Part shown: positions 1 to 11,212 of the stretch, piece by piece | Layout: the number at the start of each line of letters is the position of its first letter | How positions within the stretch are numbered: position 1 is the first letter of the stretch | NCBI RefSeq assembly: GCF_000143415.4 | Contig: NW_003314282.1 | Span: 543,826 to 607,825, forward strand | Origin: Selaginella moellendorffii | Lineage: Eukaryota; Streptophyta; Lycopodiopsida; Selaginellales; Selaginellaceae | Direction: 5' to 3' | DNA length: 64,000 bases | The notes under the pieces: generated by a model | Told to the model about the DNA's origin: nothing | The model's input: only the letters and a program-made list of their open reading frames with translations | The model's database searches: none | Position numbers and translations under genes: made by a program

Positions 1-772
1 TTTTGGCATATCGGTGACCTAACGCAAAGATGAAGGTACCCTATTGATTAAAGCAGTATGGAGCTTGGGCTTAGACCTAAGCTGGACACAAAACAAGGAG
101 CGACACAACCTAGCAGGAGCCAAACTAATGTCTCAAATGGTTGTACATGCATTCTAACCACTATCCTTACTATATATTTGGAACCCCCTATAACACCCCC
201 CCGCCTTGAGGAATACATGCTTTGGGCTTTCACCCCAAGCCTCCTTTAATACCAAGAGTTAGTCTCTGGGATAAGCTCGAAACTTACTAAATATGGAATG
301 TCCCTAGATTGTGAATTTAGACACGAGACGAACACTATTGTGTTCAGAACAATCTTTACATTCCGTAATTATGCCAAATGAGTGAAGCTAAACACTTTCC
401 ATAAATAGCATTTGGGACCGAAATAAGACTAACATAAAGGGCATGATAGTGAGGGTGTTTGGTAGACATGGTAAACTATCATCCAACGATATTAAAGGAC
501 TAATCTCAATACACGAGGGTTTTTGTCACTAACTAGTGTAATACATAACAAAATGGGAACTTTTAGCTAATAGTACATAGGAATTCCGTCCTTATGCTCG
601 TCCAGTCTAAATACACTCGAAATGCCCAATTAACTCTACTAGCACAAAAAGGGCTACCAAAGGGATCCAATTGTACCAACCTTCTGCCATCATGGCAATA
701 AGGAAGGAGTGTCCGTAAGGACTAGCTGACAAGTATTTTTCGATACCCGAAGTTACATTCATGACAATTTAT
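1..772 (-). mobile_element. Long LTR copy (family L), minus sense, cut by window edge
   Basis: This stretch aligns by eye along its length with the better preserved copy at 61308-62437 in the same orientation, and in reverse with 54203-55137 and 55148-55970. Shared landmarks are the GGCATAYCGGTGRCCTAACGC block near position 5, the C-rich core at about 160-235, and the block ending in GATACCCGAAGTTACATTC near 770. The LTR reads on the minus strand and would start at about 772 with TGTCATGAATG. It abuts the end of the copia RT relic, so it is either that element's 3' LTR after deletion or a separate insertion. Short open frames here are fortuitous. Confidence 0.75.
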
Positions 773-779
773 CATTTGA

Positions 780-3700
780 AGTTGTTTGGAGAGTTGTTCT
801 TTAAACCATGATGAGATCATCAATATAAACACACATGAGAATAAGCAAGCCATCACGAAAATAATAATATAAATTCCAATATGCTTCTACATGAGAGAAA
901 CTAAGAGTTAGAAAAAACTTGTGCAAAGTATTATACTAGATCCTTGGTGACTATTTTAATCTATAAATGGATCGTTGGAGTTTACAAATTCCCTTGGATC
1001 TCAAAACTTGGAAGTTGTTGTATATACACCAATTCCTTTAACTCGCCATTGAGAAATGCATTTTTGATGTCCATCTGCTCAACCTCAAGATCTAAATGAT
1101 TAGCGATTGCAAGAACAAAACGAATAAAAACCATCTTAACTACAGGTGAAGAAATCTCACTATAATTGATTCTGGCTTGCTATGTGTATACTTTTGTGAC
1201 TAACCTTGCTTTGTACTGATCAATCTCACCTGTCTCCTTGTATTTTATCTTGTGAAACCCATTTACACTGTATGATTGAAGCTTTGCAAGGAACCTCCTG
1301 TGGTGAAATGACTGTCTAGGAACCATTTTCCAATTAAGCATGATATTTGTCTTCTATTGCTTCTCACAAATGAAAACATTGCAATCCAAAAAGAGCTGCA
1401 TCTAAGTTTGTTGGCTTGTGAATGACTTGTGTGGCTTGTGCATAATAATGTAGAATGTAGGTTTCCAAGGTTTAAAAGAATGTCTTGGTAGTGAACTAGT
1501 GTTTAAAACATCCAAAGATTCACCATTCTCTCACTTTGATAAACCACTACTCTCTAGATTTGCATGAACAATATCCAACACATTAGAATTCTGAAGTAAA
1601 GTACCTCATTTTAAGAGTTTAGAGCCATTATCATCCATAGATGGAGCAAAAACTTTTTGAGGTAGTAGTGGGTCCTCAAGTGGTGGTTCAAGAGGTGGTG
1701 TGGTTCCACTAAAGAAGTCTTTTGGAGTTGATACCACTTCCTCATCATTGTTATTTCCATGTGCACTGATTAGAACCAAATGTATAAAATATCTAGTGTC
1801 TTTCTTATTACTGATTGACAAGGTAGAGTACATTGGTACATCTTCTAGAAAGAAAATAGTAACCAACACCTTCTTCTGACTAAAAATCCAAACCCGATAA
1901 GCCAAACATCATACATCTCATTGAATAATCTTCCCATTTATTTCATCTTTCCTCAATTGAAATGTATGCATATCCTACACACCCAAACACAAGTAAATAT
2001 TGTTCCTACAAAAGCAGTACTGGAGAAAGCACTATATGAAATTTGAACAAGTTTGAAACCATTGTATTTTGCACATGAACCATAATATTCACAACCTCAA
2101 CCCAAAAGAACATTAGAACATGATTGAATTAGCATCCCCAATTAGAATAGGATGACGTGTTGCAATCTTAGCCCCAGATGACATTGGATGTTTTGAGCAT
2201 CAATTTGGCTACATTAAGGAATGTTAACATTTTTTACTCCACAACCCATTTTAACTATGTTTATATGGTGTAGAGATTTGGAGGAAGGTACCACATGATG
2301 CAAGGATTGTTTAAAATTCTCATGAGAGAAGTTCTATCCTCTATCAACTCTAAGTGTGTGGATTGTCATCCCACATTTATTTCTGACACTTGAATCCATT
2401 CTAGGAACTTACAAGGTGCCACAGATTTCTATCTTAAGAAATAAACAATTGTGTAATGACTTAAATTGTCCATAATTAGTAGGAAATAATAAGCACTATT
2501 GAGTGACTTTACTAGTGACACTCTCCAAATGTCAACATGAACTAAGTCTAAAATATTTTTACCTTGAGTAGATGCTTTCTTTGGAAGTGGTTTCTTTTCA
2601 TCTTAGCTTGAAGACATACCTCATATGTGTCCAAACTTGTGTTCTTTAAATCTAGCACTCCAAATGCTAGCTTAGGGATTTCCTTCATTCGGTCGAAAGC
2701 TTGTATAGCCTTGCCAAGGATGCCATAACTGTAAAGATGAGTTTTTAGAAAAGAAGATAAAATACACACTTGGATTGTCTAGTGAAAGGAAATAAAGGCT
2801 ATTCAAGGTTATTGTCTAAACAATTCATGTTTGATGAAGAATGAAGTCTATTGTAGTGTGATGAAAGAATGTGTACACTCCTTGCTTTGTGAGTTTTGAG
2901 ACAGACAAAAGGTGTCTCACTAGCTTCAGCACATATAGAACATTAGAAACCTCAAGTTGAAGATATGAAAAATAAATTATGCCATATGCAATTATTTGTA
3001 AAGCCTCACCACTTGCTATGCTAATTGCCATATCAAATTTACTATAGCTTATTTGTTTGAAGAACCTCTTATTTGAAGTCATGTGATGCATTGCACTCTA
3101 TCAGCCAACTCATACTCTAACATTTCCCATTTTGAATATAATCTGCAAATACAAAAGATGAGTCCTTGAAAAAATGAGTACTATTAAGATCATCCTTTTC
3201 CTCATGTGTTGCTAAATTTGCAATTGGCCCCTTTTGTTTGAGACCCTTTTGATTGGGACAATCTATTGCATAGTGCCTGAAACCACAGCATTTGCTACAA
3301 CAAACACTCTTATACTTCTGTCGCACTTGTTCTACTGAGTTGTGCTCACTCAAAAATTTCTGTCACTTGAAAGAATTTCTTCCAATCTCCTGAGGTGCCA
3401 TTGCCACGTTTCCTTATCCTTCTCTCTAGCATCCTTGTCTTGTTCAACCTAGCATAGTGGTGGATGTTAGCGATCACTTGATCTAATCTTGGACAAAGAC
3501 AATTTTTCTAGAGCTCCATCTTGGCTTATGGTACTTCTTATTTAGTCTGAGTATTATAAAAGCTCTAGTCACATTGGAAAATGTTGATCTCATATTCTAC
3601 AGCTTATCCCCAAGAGTTGTCATCTGATCTATATAATTATGAGCCTTCTTATGTGGACTTTGGTGGTAGTTCACCATCTGATGGAAGATGCTCATAAATA

Positions 3701-3960
3701 TAGCCCAAGATTTCTTACAGTAGAACTGTTGGAGAGTGTTCTATGTCACAGCTGTTATTTGAGAATTTTTCACCTTTAAAATATCCTCTAAACGCACTTG
3801 CTCAATCAACATCGCTCTTGCAATGACATTGTTCTGTTTGAAATCTTTATGCCGTCACTAATATGCTTGGCTTTGCTCCACAGACATTCAAGCAACTTCT
3901 TTTGGAGGGGGAAGAACCGGCATTTATTCACTCCCTGTGACCACTCTTAATATCTTTTAT
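780..3960 (-). mobile_element. Degenerate Ty1/copia retrotransposon internal region (gag-PR-IN-RT)
   Basis: Reading the minus strand, the copia domain order is present but broken by stops and frameshifts. Near 3290-3330 there is a CX2CX4HX4C zinc knuckle (gag). At 2825-3091 lies the protease-to-linker segment ending in NVLYV...HLLSVSKL. At 2548-2769 is the GAG-pre-integrase segment (MKEIPKLAFG, then CLQAKMKR). At about 2300-2545 is the integrase start (LDLVHVDIW, YYFLLIMDN) with in-frame stops. At about 800-1300 is the reverse transcriptase (NGFHKIKYKETGEIDQYKARLV, MDIKNAFLNGELKE, VYIDDL). RNase H is missing: sequence passes from YIDDL straight into the LTR at 772. It cannot encode a working polyprotein. 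Upstream gag (about 3360-3960) is only weakly recognisable. Confidence 0.88.
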
Positions 3961-4121
3961 ATTGGAAAACCATTGAAATACATTATCATGAAAAAAAAAG
4001 AAACTTCCTTTCTTCCTTTCCCTTCCCCATCTTAGCTTGAGCCCTTACTATTTAGCTTATTCTTGACTTAAATGTAGTGCATGTGATCATGGGATGAGTG
4101 TAAGCGACTAAAGTTTCCATT

Positions 4122-4564
4122 CTACTTTAGTCACTTAACCACACTTTTGACCACTTGGAGGAATCTCACTCACAACCTATTCTGAGTCCTATGTGAGTGA
4201 GACTTTTAGAATAGGACTCCTATTCTGGGCTTGGGGACTTGCTATCCCTGAAAATAGCACCTATGCCATTTAACCTTTACACTTAGTTCAACAATGTATA
4301 CCAAATTCGACAGCTTACATGTTTGATCCCATGACCAACACCCAAAGGTCTACTTTAGTCACTTAACCACACTTCTGACCACTTGGAGGAGTTTCACTCA
4401 TAACTTATTATGAGTCCTATGTGAGTGAGACCTTTAGAATAAGACTCCTATTCTGGGCTTGGGGATTTGCTAGCCCCGAAAATAACACTTATGCCACTTA
4501 ACCTTTACACTTAGTTTAGCAATGTAGACCTACATGTTTGATCCCATGACCAACACCCAAAGGT
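4122..4564. repeat. Tandem direct duplication, units of 228 and 215 bp
   Basis: Unit 1 (4122-4349) and unit 2 (4350-4564) both begin CTACTTTAGTCACTTAACCAC and both end GACCAACACCCAAAGG. They differ by scattered substitutions and a small deletion near the end of unit 2. No coding signal is seen. It lies between the copia relic and the family M repeat. Confidence 0.85.
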
Positions 4565-4599
4565 ACCATTAACATATCAACCTATTACGCTAAAGTCAT

Positions 4600-5810
4600 G
4601 TCTATTCACCTTTGTTGCACTGGTGATCCAACACCACCTGCATTATAGTCTTGTCTCTCAAAAGTTGGGCTATTTATCTATAAGTGATCATCTTAGATCC
4701 ACTCTTTAGCATCCTTAAGATGTTTACAGATATGGGGAATAACCTTTCCCAATATCCTTTTTTCAGTCCCCACTAAATCCCTTTCCGTCCACAGTTGTCC
4801 TTCCAAAAAGCAAAGCCCTACTACGGCCCTTAACCCTGGTTGCTTACACTACTACTGAGTTAGGGCTTAAAGGCCCAACCACTATGTTCCATTGACCTCT
4901 AGGACTTCTTTACCACATGACTACATCATTAGTCACTATACAAGAGGATTGCTCCTCTTTTTTTCCTCAGTCTAAGACTCTGGGATAACATTTTGAAACA
5001 CTGCAGCTCTATGCGAGCCTCGTGAGTAGTCTCCCCAACTTCCACCTTTAGGTGCCCTAGCTATGCTAGAGCAAGGTTCTAATGAGTTATGCTAAGTATC
5101 CAAGTAGGTAATGCCACACACACTTAAATTGGGAGTATCAACCATTTGATGTCCCAGGGGAGATAAAGCCAACTTTTGAACACTTCACCAAACTACCCCA
5201 TTTGTCTATCCATATTCACTTTAACTTTGGACTTCTCAATGGTTATATCATCACTTAACACATAGGTATAGCCTTTTTAGGTCACACTGGCCTTTCTTGG
5301 CTAAATTAGTTCCATTGAAGTCCTACACTTTCTTTACTATATTTTTGGAACCTCTTGCAGCACCCTCTTGGGGACAATCATTTTGGGCTTTCATCCCACA
5401 ACTTGTATTAGTATTCGGACTCGAACTTAGACTTAAACTTAAACTCGGACTCGGTCTCGATTTCGATTTCGATCTCGATTTCGGTCCCAGTCTCAGTCCC
5501 AGTCCCAATATTAATTTTTATCTTGGGTTCATCTTGGACTTCATCTCGGACTCCATCTCGGACTCCATTTTGGACTCCTTCTCGAATCCATCTTGGATTC
5601 CATCTTGACACTTTTATATGTCATGTGTTTGTCATTACTTATTGCTTGTTTCATACTCATTCCTTGAGCCTTTCGTTAAGAGTTCCACTCTTGACTTTCA
5701 AGTCGGAGCTTTTAGTCTAAATGTGTTACGCTCGTTTGGCTTCCGCTTCAGCCACTCCTTTTGGCTTCACTTTGCGGCTTAGGGATTTGTATCTCATAAT
5801 GAGATTTAGA
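4600..5810 (-). repeat. Family M LTR-like repeat, minus sense, with hexamer tract
   Basis: The reverse complement matches 59925-61177 in order: the start near 5797 (GAGATACAAATCCC), the block around 5700 (GACTAAAAGCTCC), the purine hexamer tract at 5400-5610, the core at 5330-5415, the GAACACTTCACCAAACTACC block near 5185, and the AATAACCTTTCCCAATATCC block near 4740. Open frames at 5297-5720 on both strands are products of the hexamer periodicity (Leu/Phe/Asp or Glu/Ser/Arg runs) and are not genes. Confidence 0.75.
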
Positions 5811-6440
5811 TATATTGTCATTTAAACATTAGGGAATAAATGAAGATAAATATTTATTAAAGGTTCTCTCATCAAACAATTGCCCCTTTCCCCATTAGCT
5901 TAAAGGGGAGAGAGATAAGGTATATTACATATAGTATAACATAGTTATCTACCGTAGGACTATAATATGAGTGGATAAGGATATTGACATCTCTAAAGGG
6001 GGCATGAGTGTAATTATATATATTAGACATCCATGCATATATATTTCCTCTTGTAGAGCATTCATACACACTACTGACCAATTGGAAAAGCTAGAGCCCC
6101 AGAAAAGAGAATCTTTTAAATAGGAAAGTACTTGATATATATTAGTACAATACTTCATACATATCTTAGTTATTTTGATTGCACTTTGGTTCTAGCAAAA
6201 TATATCATTTTAAATATGGTTCATTTGCAATTATTTTTTATATTTTATTTCTAGGGGGTAATAATTGCCATGATAGTACTGATGCATTAGTTGTACTAAT
6301 AAAACATACCTAATCCCTATTGTGAACAATGACTACTACTTAAAAAGGAGGGGAAGAACTTACTTGATCCAGTGGAGATAAAAGGCAGCTTTAGGAACAA
6401 CTAGACATATAGCTCTAATAACTAGACATATATCTTGCTC
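5811..6440. other. AT-rich spacer, no gene recognised
   Basis: This stretch has short open frames only, no domain-like translation and no clear repeat partner within the window. It separates the repeat block from the first gene-like locus. Confidence 0.5.
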
Positions 6441-6571
6441 CTTGTTACACTCGCCATAATCTTGCAAATGCTCCTAGCACGTTGGCCAGCTTGCTTCCAG
6501 CAGGAAGAGCTTCAACTAGGCCATCAAACTTGAAGTTGGACTTTACCCTGGAGGTTTACAAATTAAGGACT

Positions 6572-7421
6572 ATGCTTTCCTATTTAAGGAAAGAGGAATT
6601 GGTAGGTTACCCTATGGAGCAGGGATTGTTGAACCCAAATGGCGAGTATGATCTTGCTGATATCTACAAGAGCTGGAACCTTAGTCGCCACTGGATTATG
6701 TGGCGCCAGTTCTTGATGAATCTCATCTGTCATGGCTTCACTGCATATGGGTTTTATATGGCTACCATACGTTGGCCCCCTCAGCTATCCCCTCTGTTAA
6801 CTGTAGCAGGTTACTTTGCGGCCTGGATCTTGTCAGGTCAGCTTTCTTTTCCTTCTTTTTTTCTGGAGATAACAAGAGCTCCATGCAGGATTTATGCTTT
6901 TTCAATTTGGTCGAAAGAAAATTATCACATACGGTTTTCTTGTTGGGGGCATCAGTGGTATTTTTTCCGCATTGATCACGAATCAGTGGGTGGTGCTTCT
7001 GCTGGTGGTGATATTATACTGTGGACTTTTCACTCCAGCAGCAATACCTTTGCCTGATGATTGGAACGACGGCGGCGGTTTGGTTGTGTTCATAATGGTC
7101 GGTTTCATGAGGTATATGGCTTACATGGCCTGTATTGTGGCTGCCATCGTTGCTCCACCAGTTGGATGGCAAGTTCAAGCCTTTGCACTTGTGGGATCGA
7201 CCGCTGCTATTGTCTATGCGATGCTGGTTCATTTCTACTTGTTGGAGTCCCCACTAGAAATTCTAGATGGTTATAATGCTTTAGCAACAATGGATATGGA
7301 CCAGCTGCTTGCTATTCGACAAGAGAAGGCCATTGAAGCTTTGAGGGTGTTTGCGGAGGCCACAGGGAAGACTCTACCAGAAAATTTGAAGAGCCTCAGG
7401 AAAGTTAGTCCGTTGGTGTAA
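6572..7421 (+). CDS. Short MFS-type (organic cation transporter-like) membrane protein, probably partial
   Basis: Two exons join in frame: 6572-6836 and 6889-7421, around a 52-bp GT-AG intron (TCAG/GTCAGC to CATGCAG). The protein is about 265 aa. The frame stays open upstream without an ATG, so the first in-frame Met (6572) is provisional. After a soluble N-terminus (residues about 1-40) come about five or six hydrophobic segments. A GRKK motif follows the second segment, as in the MFS loop 2-3 signature, and an ESPLEIL stretch after the last segment resembles the ESPRWL-type motif of the SP/OCT families. MFS carriers normally have 12 helices and 450-550 aa, so this is about half a transporter. 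A degenerate copy of its 5' region lies at 8480-8600. Substrate unknown; pseudogene possible. Confidence 0.55.
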
Positions 7422-7659
7422 TTGGCTTGTGTGTGCCTGAACTTTAATATTTTGAATTCTCATGAATGTAAAAAAACGTTGTGAGCTCTCACCTCGGTTC
7501 CGCAATTGCAGCCAGTTTTTAAGCTCGCACATGCAAGCATCGGCATGGTCACCGGTGTGTGATTCACATTGTTTCGCTTTTTCTCTTTCATTCTGTTTTA
7601 AAAGTAACTACATGATGATGATACCACCATCCTGCCGCTCCAAATCCTTAGTACGGTGA

Positions 7660-8200
7660 AAAGCAGGGACTCTCCTCCATGATTCGCGAGGTGGCTTTGG
7701 TGCGGCAAGAATGTGATGAGCAGAAAGTGTCTGGGAAGCTACTCCATGATGAAAATCGCTGGGTAAGGAATCCTGCACGTCGAGGGATCTCGCCAATGGC
7801 CAGCGCATCCTACTCGGTGCTGGGCTCGGCTGGGCATATTGAGTGACCTGCTTCGATTATACCCGGAACTCAACATGATGTCGTGGTCTCAGCATATGCC
7901 CAGAGAGGGCATCTATTTTGTTTTGGAAACTTTATAAAGAGCCGCGACGTGGAAGGTTACACACAGAGATGCCGTGCACACATGCACGGGAAATATTTTA
8001 CCGGGCCACTATACGAAACGCATGGAACACCATGGGCGCAGGATATGCCCAAGCAGGGCATCTTGATAACACCACCGGCCGCAGTGGAACGAGGTGATCA
8101 TCGGAACCATCGACTCCCCGATGCCCTGGAGTATGGATCACGGGATCTCGTGATCTGGACTGGCCTTCGGCTTCTTGCGAGAGAGCTGCCGTGAGCGCTG
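7660..8200 (+). pseudogene. PPR gene relic
   Basis: Scattered frames contain PPR S-motif pieces: N-M-M-S-W near 7872, then after a frameshift V-S-A-Y-A-Q-R-G-H-L at about 7883-7915, and R-N-A-W-N-T-M-G-A-G-Y-A-Q-A-G-H-L at about 8020-8065. These match the SWxxMxxAYAQxGHLxxA pattern of the intact genes at 11213-13060 and 43442-44752. No frame carries more than one repeat and no start or end is recognisable. Both relic repeats keep the ATGCCC-N5-GGGCAT inverted repeat. Confidence 0.6.
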
Positions 8201-8479
8201 AGGGAAACCTGGCGAGCCAGGTGGAGATCTTCGTCGAGGCCAGGATCACCACGGCACTACGCGACGAAGCGCGATGCGCCTTCCGCGGTCCTCGATTCCG
8301 ACAAGGTCACCCGCGATCGATCCATGAATCCATCAATGAGAGCGAAAGTAAACCTAACAGGAAGAAGTTATGTGATCCAGACGGGGTCAGTGGAGATGTA
8401 GTCGGCTCTTTTGTTTCGTTTCCCCCCCCCCCCCCCCTTTTTGTGGTTTTTCTCTCGTGCCGGCAGCTCTGGGAATTTT

Positions 8480-8600
8480 TCCATGCCTTGTTACGCTCGT
8501 CGTAAAACGCTCCTGCAAATGCTCCTCGTCCAGCGCGTTGGCCAGCAAGAAGAGATACTGCTTCTTCCGGCAACCTTGAAGTCCAGTAGACTTGGAACTT
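8480..8600 (+). repeat. Degenerate duplicate of the MFS-like gene's 5' region
   Basis: Blocks shared in order with 6440-6560 are CTTGTTACNCTCG, GCAAATGCTCCT, GCGTTGGCCAGC (first base differs at 6480) and AACCTTGAAG/AACTTGAAG. Spacing differs by small indels. No further MFS sequence follows, so only the start of the locus was copied or kept. Confidence 0.5.
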
Positions 8601-8699
8601 TACTCGACACCTGATTGCCCACTGTTGAAGGATATGGGTCACAAAATTACTGCAACATTGTTGAGCGAGACCGCCACTTCCGCGCCACTCTGTCTCATT

Positions 8700-9840
8700 C
8701 ACGCCATGCTTCTACAGAAAAGAGAAGATTGTAAGAGTAAATTCGCAAGGAGAACTCTCCAGACTTCTCCACCACAAGAGAAAACATGTTTTTAAATGAA
8801 TTGGTCGATCCTGGCGGGATTTGGCAGCTGAAGCTGCAAGGTAAGAATAACTCCATTCCATTCTAAAGTAAGAAATCAAACATACGCTTGCTGCGAGCGA
8901 AGGGCCACTGTCTCCATGAGTAGCTAGTTTGGTTGATCTACAATCTGCACATAAGCCATGAGAAACCTTTGGTCTTTCTTACTTGAGAAAAAATCTTCAA
9001 GTTATTTTACCAACCAAGCCTGTGATGAATAAGTTTCGAGAAAAATATGAGATAAAGAAGAAGAATGTGCTACTGTCCAGTCCCGACTGAGTAACAAGTC
9101 GAGCTTTCTTCTCATTCTCAGCATTGGCCCAGCAAGTTCACGTCACAAACGTTTTAGAAAACGAAAAGATTGCGGTGGCGACTGATCATCCAGAGGGTCA
9201 ATTCTCCCGGTGAAGAATACAGTTGGCCGACATGGCTGGCCCCTGGAATGGTTTGGCTGCTTTATATATCCCTGTTCATCTCCTGTTTCCTGTGTCCAGT
9301 TGTTCCACTACCACTAGACTGCCACTAGATTGCATTGCGACCAAAAGGACGCCCTGCCAAGAGATCTGAGCGTTGGTTTCGCAGAGTCGTTTCTTCCTCT
9401 CAAGATTCTAAACGCAAGGAAGGTGCAAGAAGTAATCTTCACCGGTTCCATGCGCTCTCGAGAAGGTTCAAGGAAGACTGGCTGGAGAGGTTCTTTGTCT
9501 TCTCTCCACCGGCTGAGGCTATCGAAAAAGCTCATGGTCAACTTACCAAAACCGCGTGGTTTCTATTTCATCTTCATCCACTTCATCGAAGCTTTTTGTT
9601 TTTTTTTCCCAAAAATTCCCTCACTGTTCGGGCTTTTTTGTTTTCTCGGGTTCTTTCTAGTTTCCCTCGTCCTCGTCCTCATTCGCCTCATTTCTCAATT
9701 TCAAAGTGTCACCTCTACCCTCCCGTCCTCGTCCTCCTCACATCTTCTTTTTCCTTTTTACCATTCTCGTGTGAGATCCTGGCAAAAAAAACTCGTCAGG
9801 TACTTCCCAGGTTTATAGTTGTATGGCCGCCAGAAGAATT
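8700..9840. other. Intergenic; open frames at 9314-9865 not recognised
   Basis: Overlapping open frames of up to 176 codons occur at 9330-9865 on the plus strand, with another at 9314-9541 on the minus strand. Their translations are Phe/Ser/Leu-rich with no domain or motif I recognise, and a pyrimidine-rich plus strand keeps them open. I see no gene here. A poly-C run lies just upstream at about 8424-8437. Confidence 0.4.
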
Positions 9841-9849
9841 TTATGTTTA

Positions 9850-10731
9850 TCGTAGATCCAGTTGATGAGTAGGTTGTACAAGCTCGTCACCTGTAATGCA
9901 TTTAGGAGCAGAATATGCACCATTTTCCCCAGCTCGGCAGGCATCGGTCTTCTTAGCGGTAGTTTTATGAAAGAGTTGAGCGAGAGTTGTTTATCCACCT
10001 TCATGCAATCTTTCCTGCATATCGCAAGGCATACGAGTTTTAAAACATTAAATAAGAGTTGAGGCACACCTCGTACAGCCATTGCAAGGATGCTGAGGAG
10101 ACAACTTGTTCTTTTACATCTTCTGCCAGACATCTTCTTCACCGGCGAGCAGAAGCGGGGACCTCTTGTGGATCATGTTGCTCTTGGCTAGGCTTATCAG
10201 GAGGAGGTCCAGATTGATGATGGCTGTTTTCCTGGATCCATAATGGTTAGAGTAAAACAAAAGGTTAAAGAAATAGCAACTCACGCATTCAATACGCATT
10301 CTCCAACCCACCCGAATCCATGGTGCGCTCTGCACGTAGAAAAAACCAAAAGCATCAATCAAACAGTCGGGCTCCTGCTCTAGTTTTAAACATCGTTACT
10401 TCTTCGTTGTGTTCGATGCTTATGGTCATACCAGTATTTTCTTCATTTCCTCTTTGATCTGGGACGCTGTGAGCTGCATGAAAGAAAAAACGAACTTAAT
10501 ATATTTATCAATAAGCAGCTTTCCTTGCCTCTTCTTAACAGCCGCGTAGAGGGCACTCCTCAAGGAGAGTTTGATAGACCTTGATACGGATTCCCATTCC
10601 ATGCCCGCAAATGCAAATATGTAGAGCTGGATCCAAGAGTGTTAAGGCAGCAAATGGCAATTGTCTTCTATGACATACATTGATTTTATTACCTTTACTA
10701 CTTGCTTAGCTTGATGATCTTCATCTTTCAT
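9850..10731 (-). CDS. Possible small multi-exon gene, unrecognised
   Basis: On the minus strand, candidate exons are bounded by plausible splice sites. 10731-10693 gives MKDEDHQAKQVVK, then GTAATA. From 10626 comes LYIFAFAGMEWESVSRSIKL and onwards, followed by an unclear donor (possibly GC-AG). About 10475-10434 gives LTASQIKEEMKKIL, then GTATGA. Further pieces lie near 10330-10290, 10230-10120 (NLDLLLISLAKSNMIHKR) and 10010-9890. Phases between the second and third pieces do not join cleanly, and I do not recognise the product. It may be a real gene, a decaying gene, or chance. Confidence 0.22.
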
Positions 10732-10960
10732 CGGTGGGCATCAAAGTTCTAAAAAACCCAGCTCACGTTCCCTATTGGTGGGTGAACAATCCAACACTTG
10801 GTGAATTCTGCTTCACAATGATAGAAAAAGTTCCCAGAGTAAAAATAGTAACAAGTTATGAAACTAGTTTACTTCCAGAAATAGGAAATTCTTAATTGTG
10901 CTTGATCTGCTCGATAAGTTGACATCACAAACTTGACTTGACCAGACCAATGGTAACACA

Positions 10961-11036
10961 CTATCTTCATACGGTTTGTCTATTTATTCTCGCACGAGTC
11001 CCCACCTATCTTCATACGGTTTGTCTATTTATTCTC
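10961..11036. repeat. 31-bp direct repeat with 45-bp period
   Basis: The 31-bp block CTATCTTCATACGG...TTATTCTC occurs identically at 10961-10991 and 11006-11036, separated by 14 bp. It lies 3' of the PPR gene at 11213-13060. No function is apparent; a recent short tandem duplication is the simplest reading. Confidence 0.85.
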
Positions 11037-11212
11037 ACCTACAGGCTGCTGGATTTTCTGCCCCAGATCCAGCTTGGGGCTCGAGCAGATTTACGAATCA
11101 ATAGGTGAATCGGCACATACAGTAACGCAGGTGAGGATGAAGTCGCTAAAACGCCTGGAATATTTTTCTGTTTTATGATATATTAGTTAGAAAAATCTGG
11201 TTTTATAAATTG

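Noticed and set aside
9330-9865. Two overlapping plus-strand ORFs of 162 and 176 codons
   Set aside because: Pyrimidine-biased sequence keeps frames open; no domain, no splice-supported extension.
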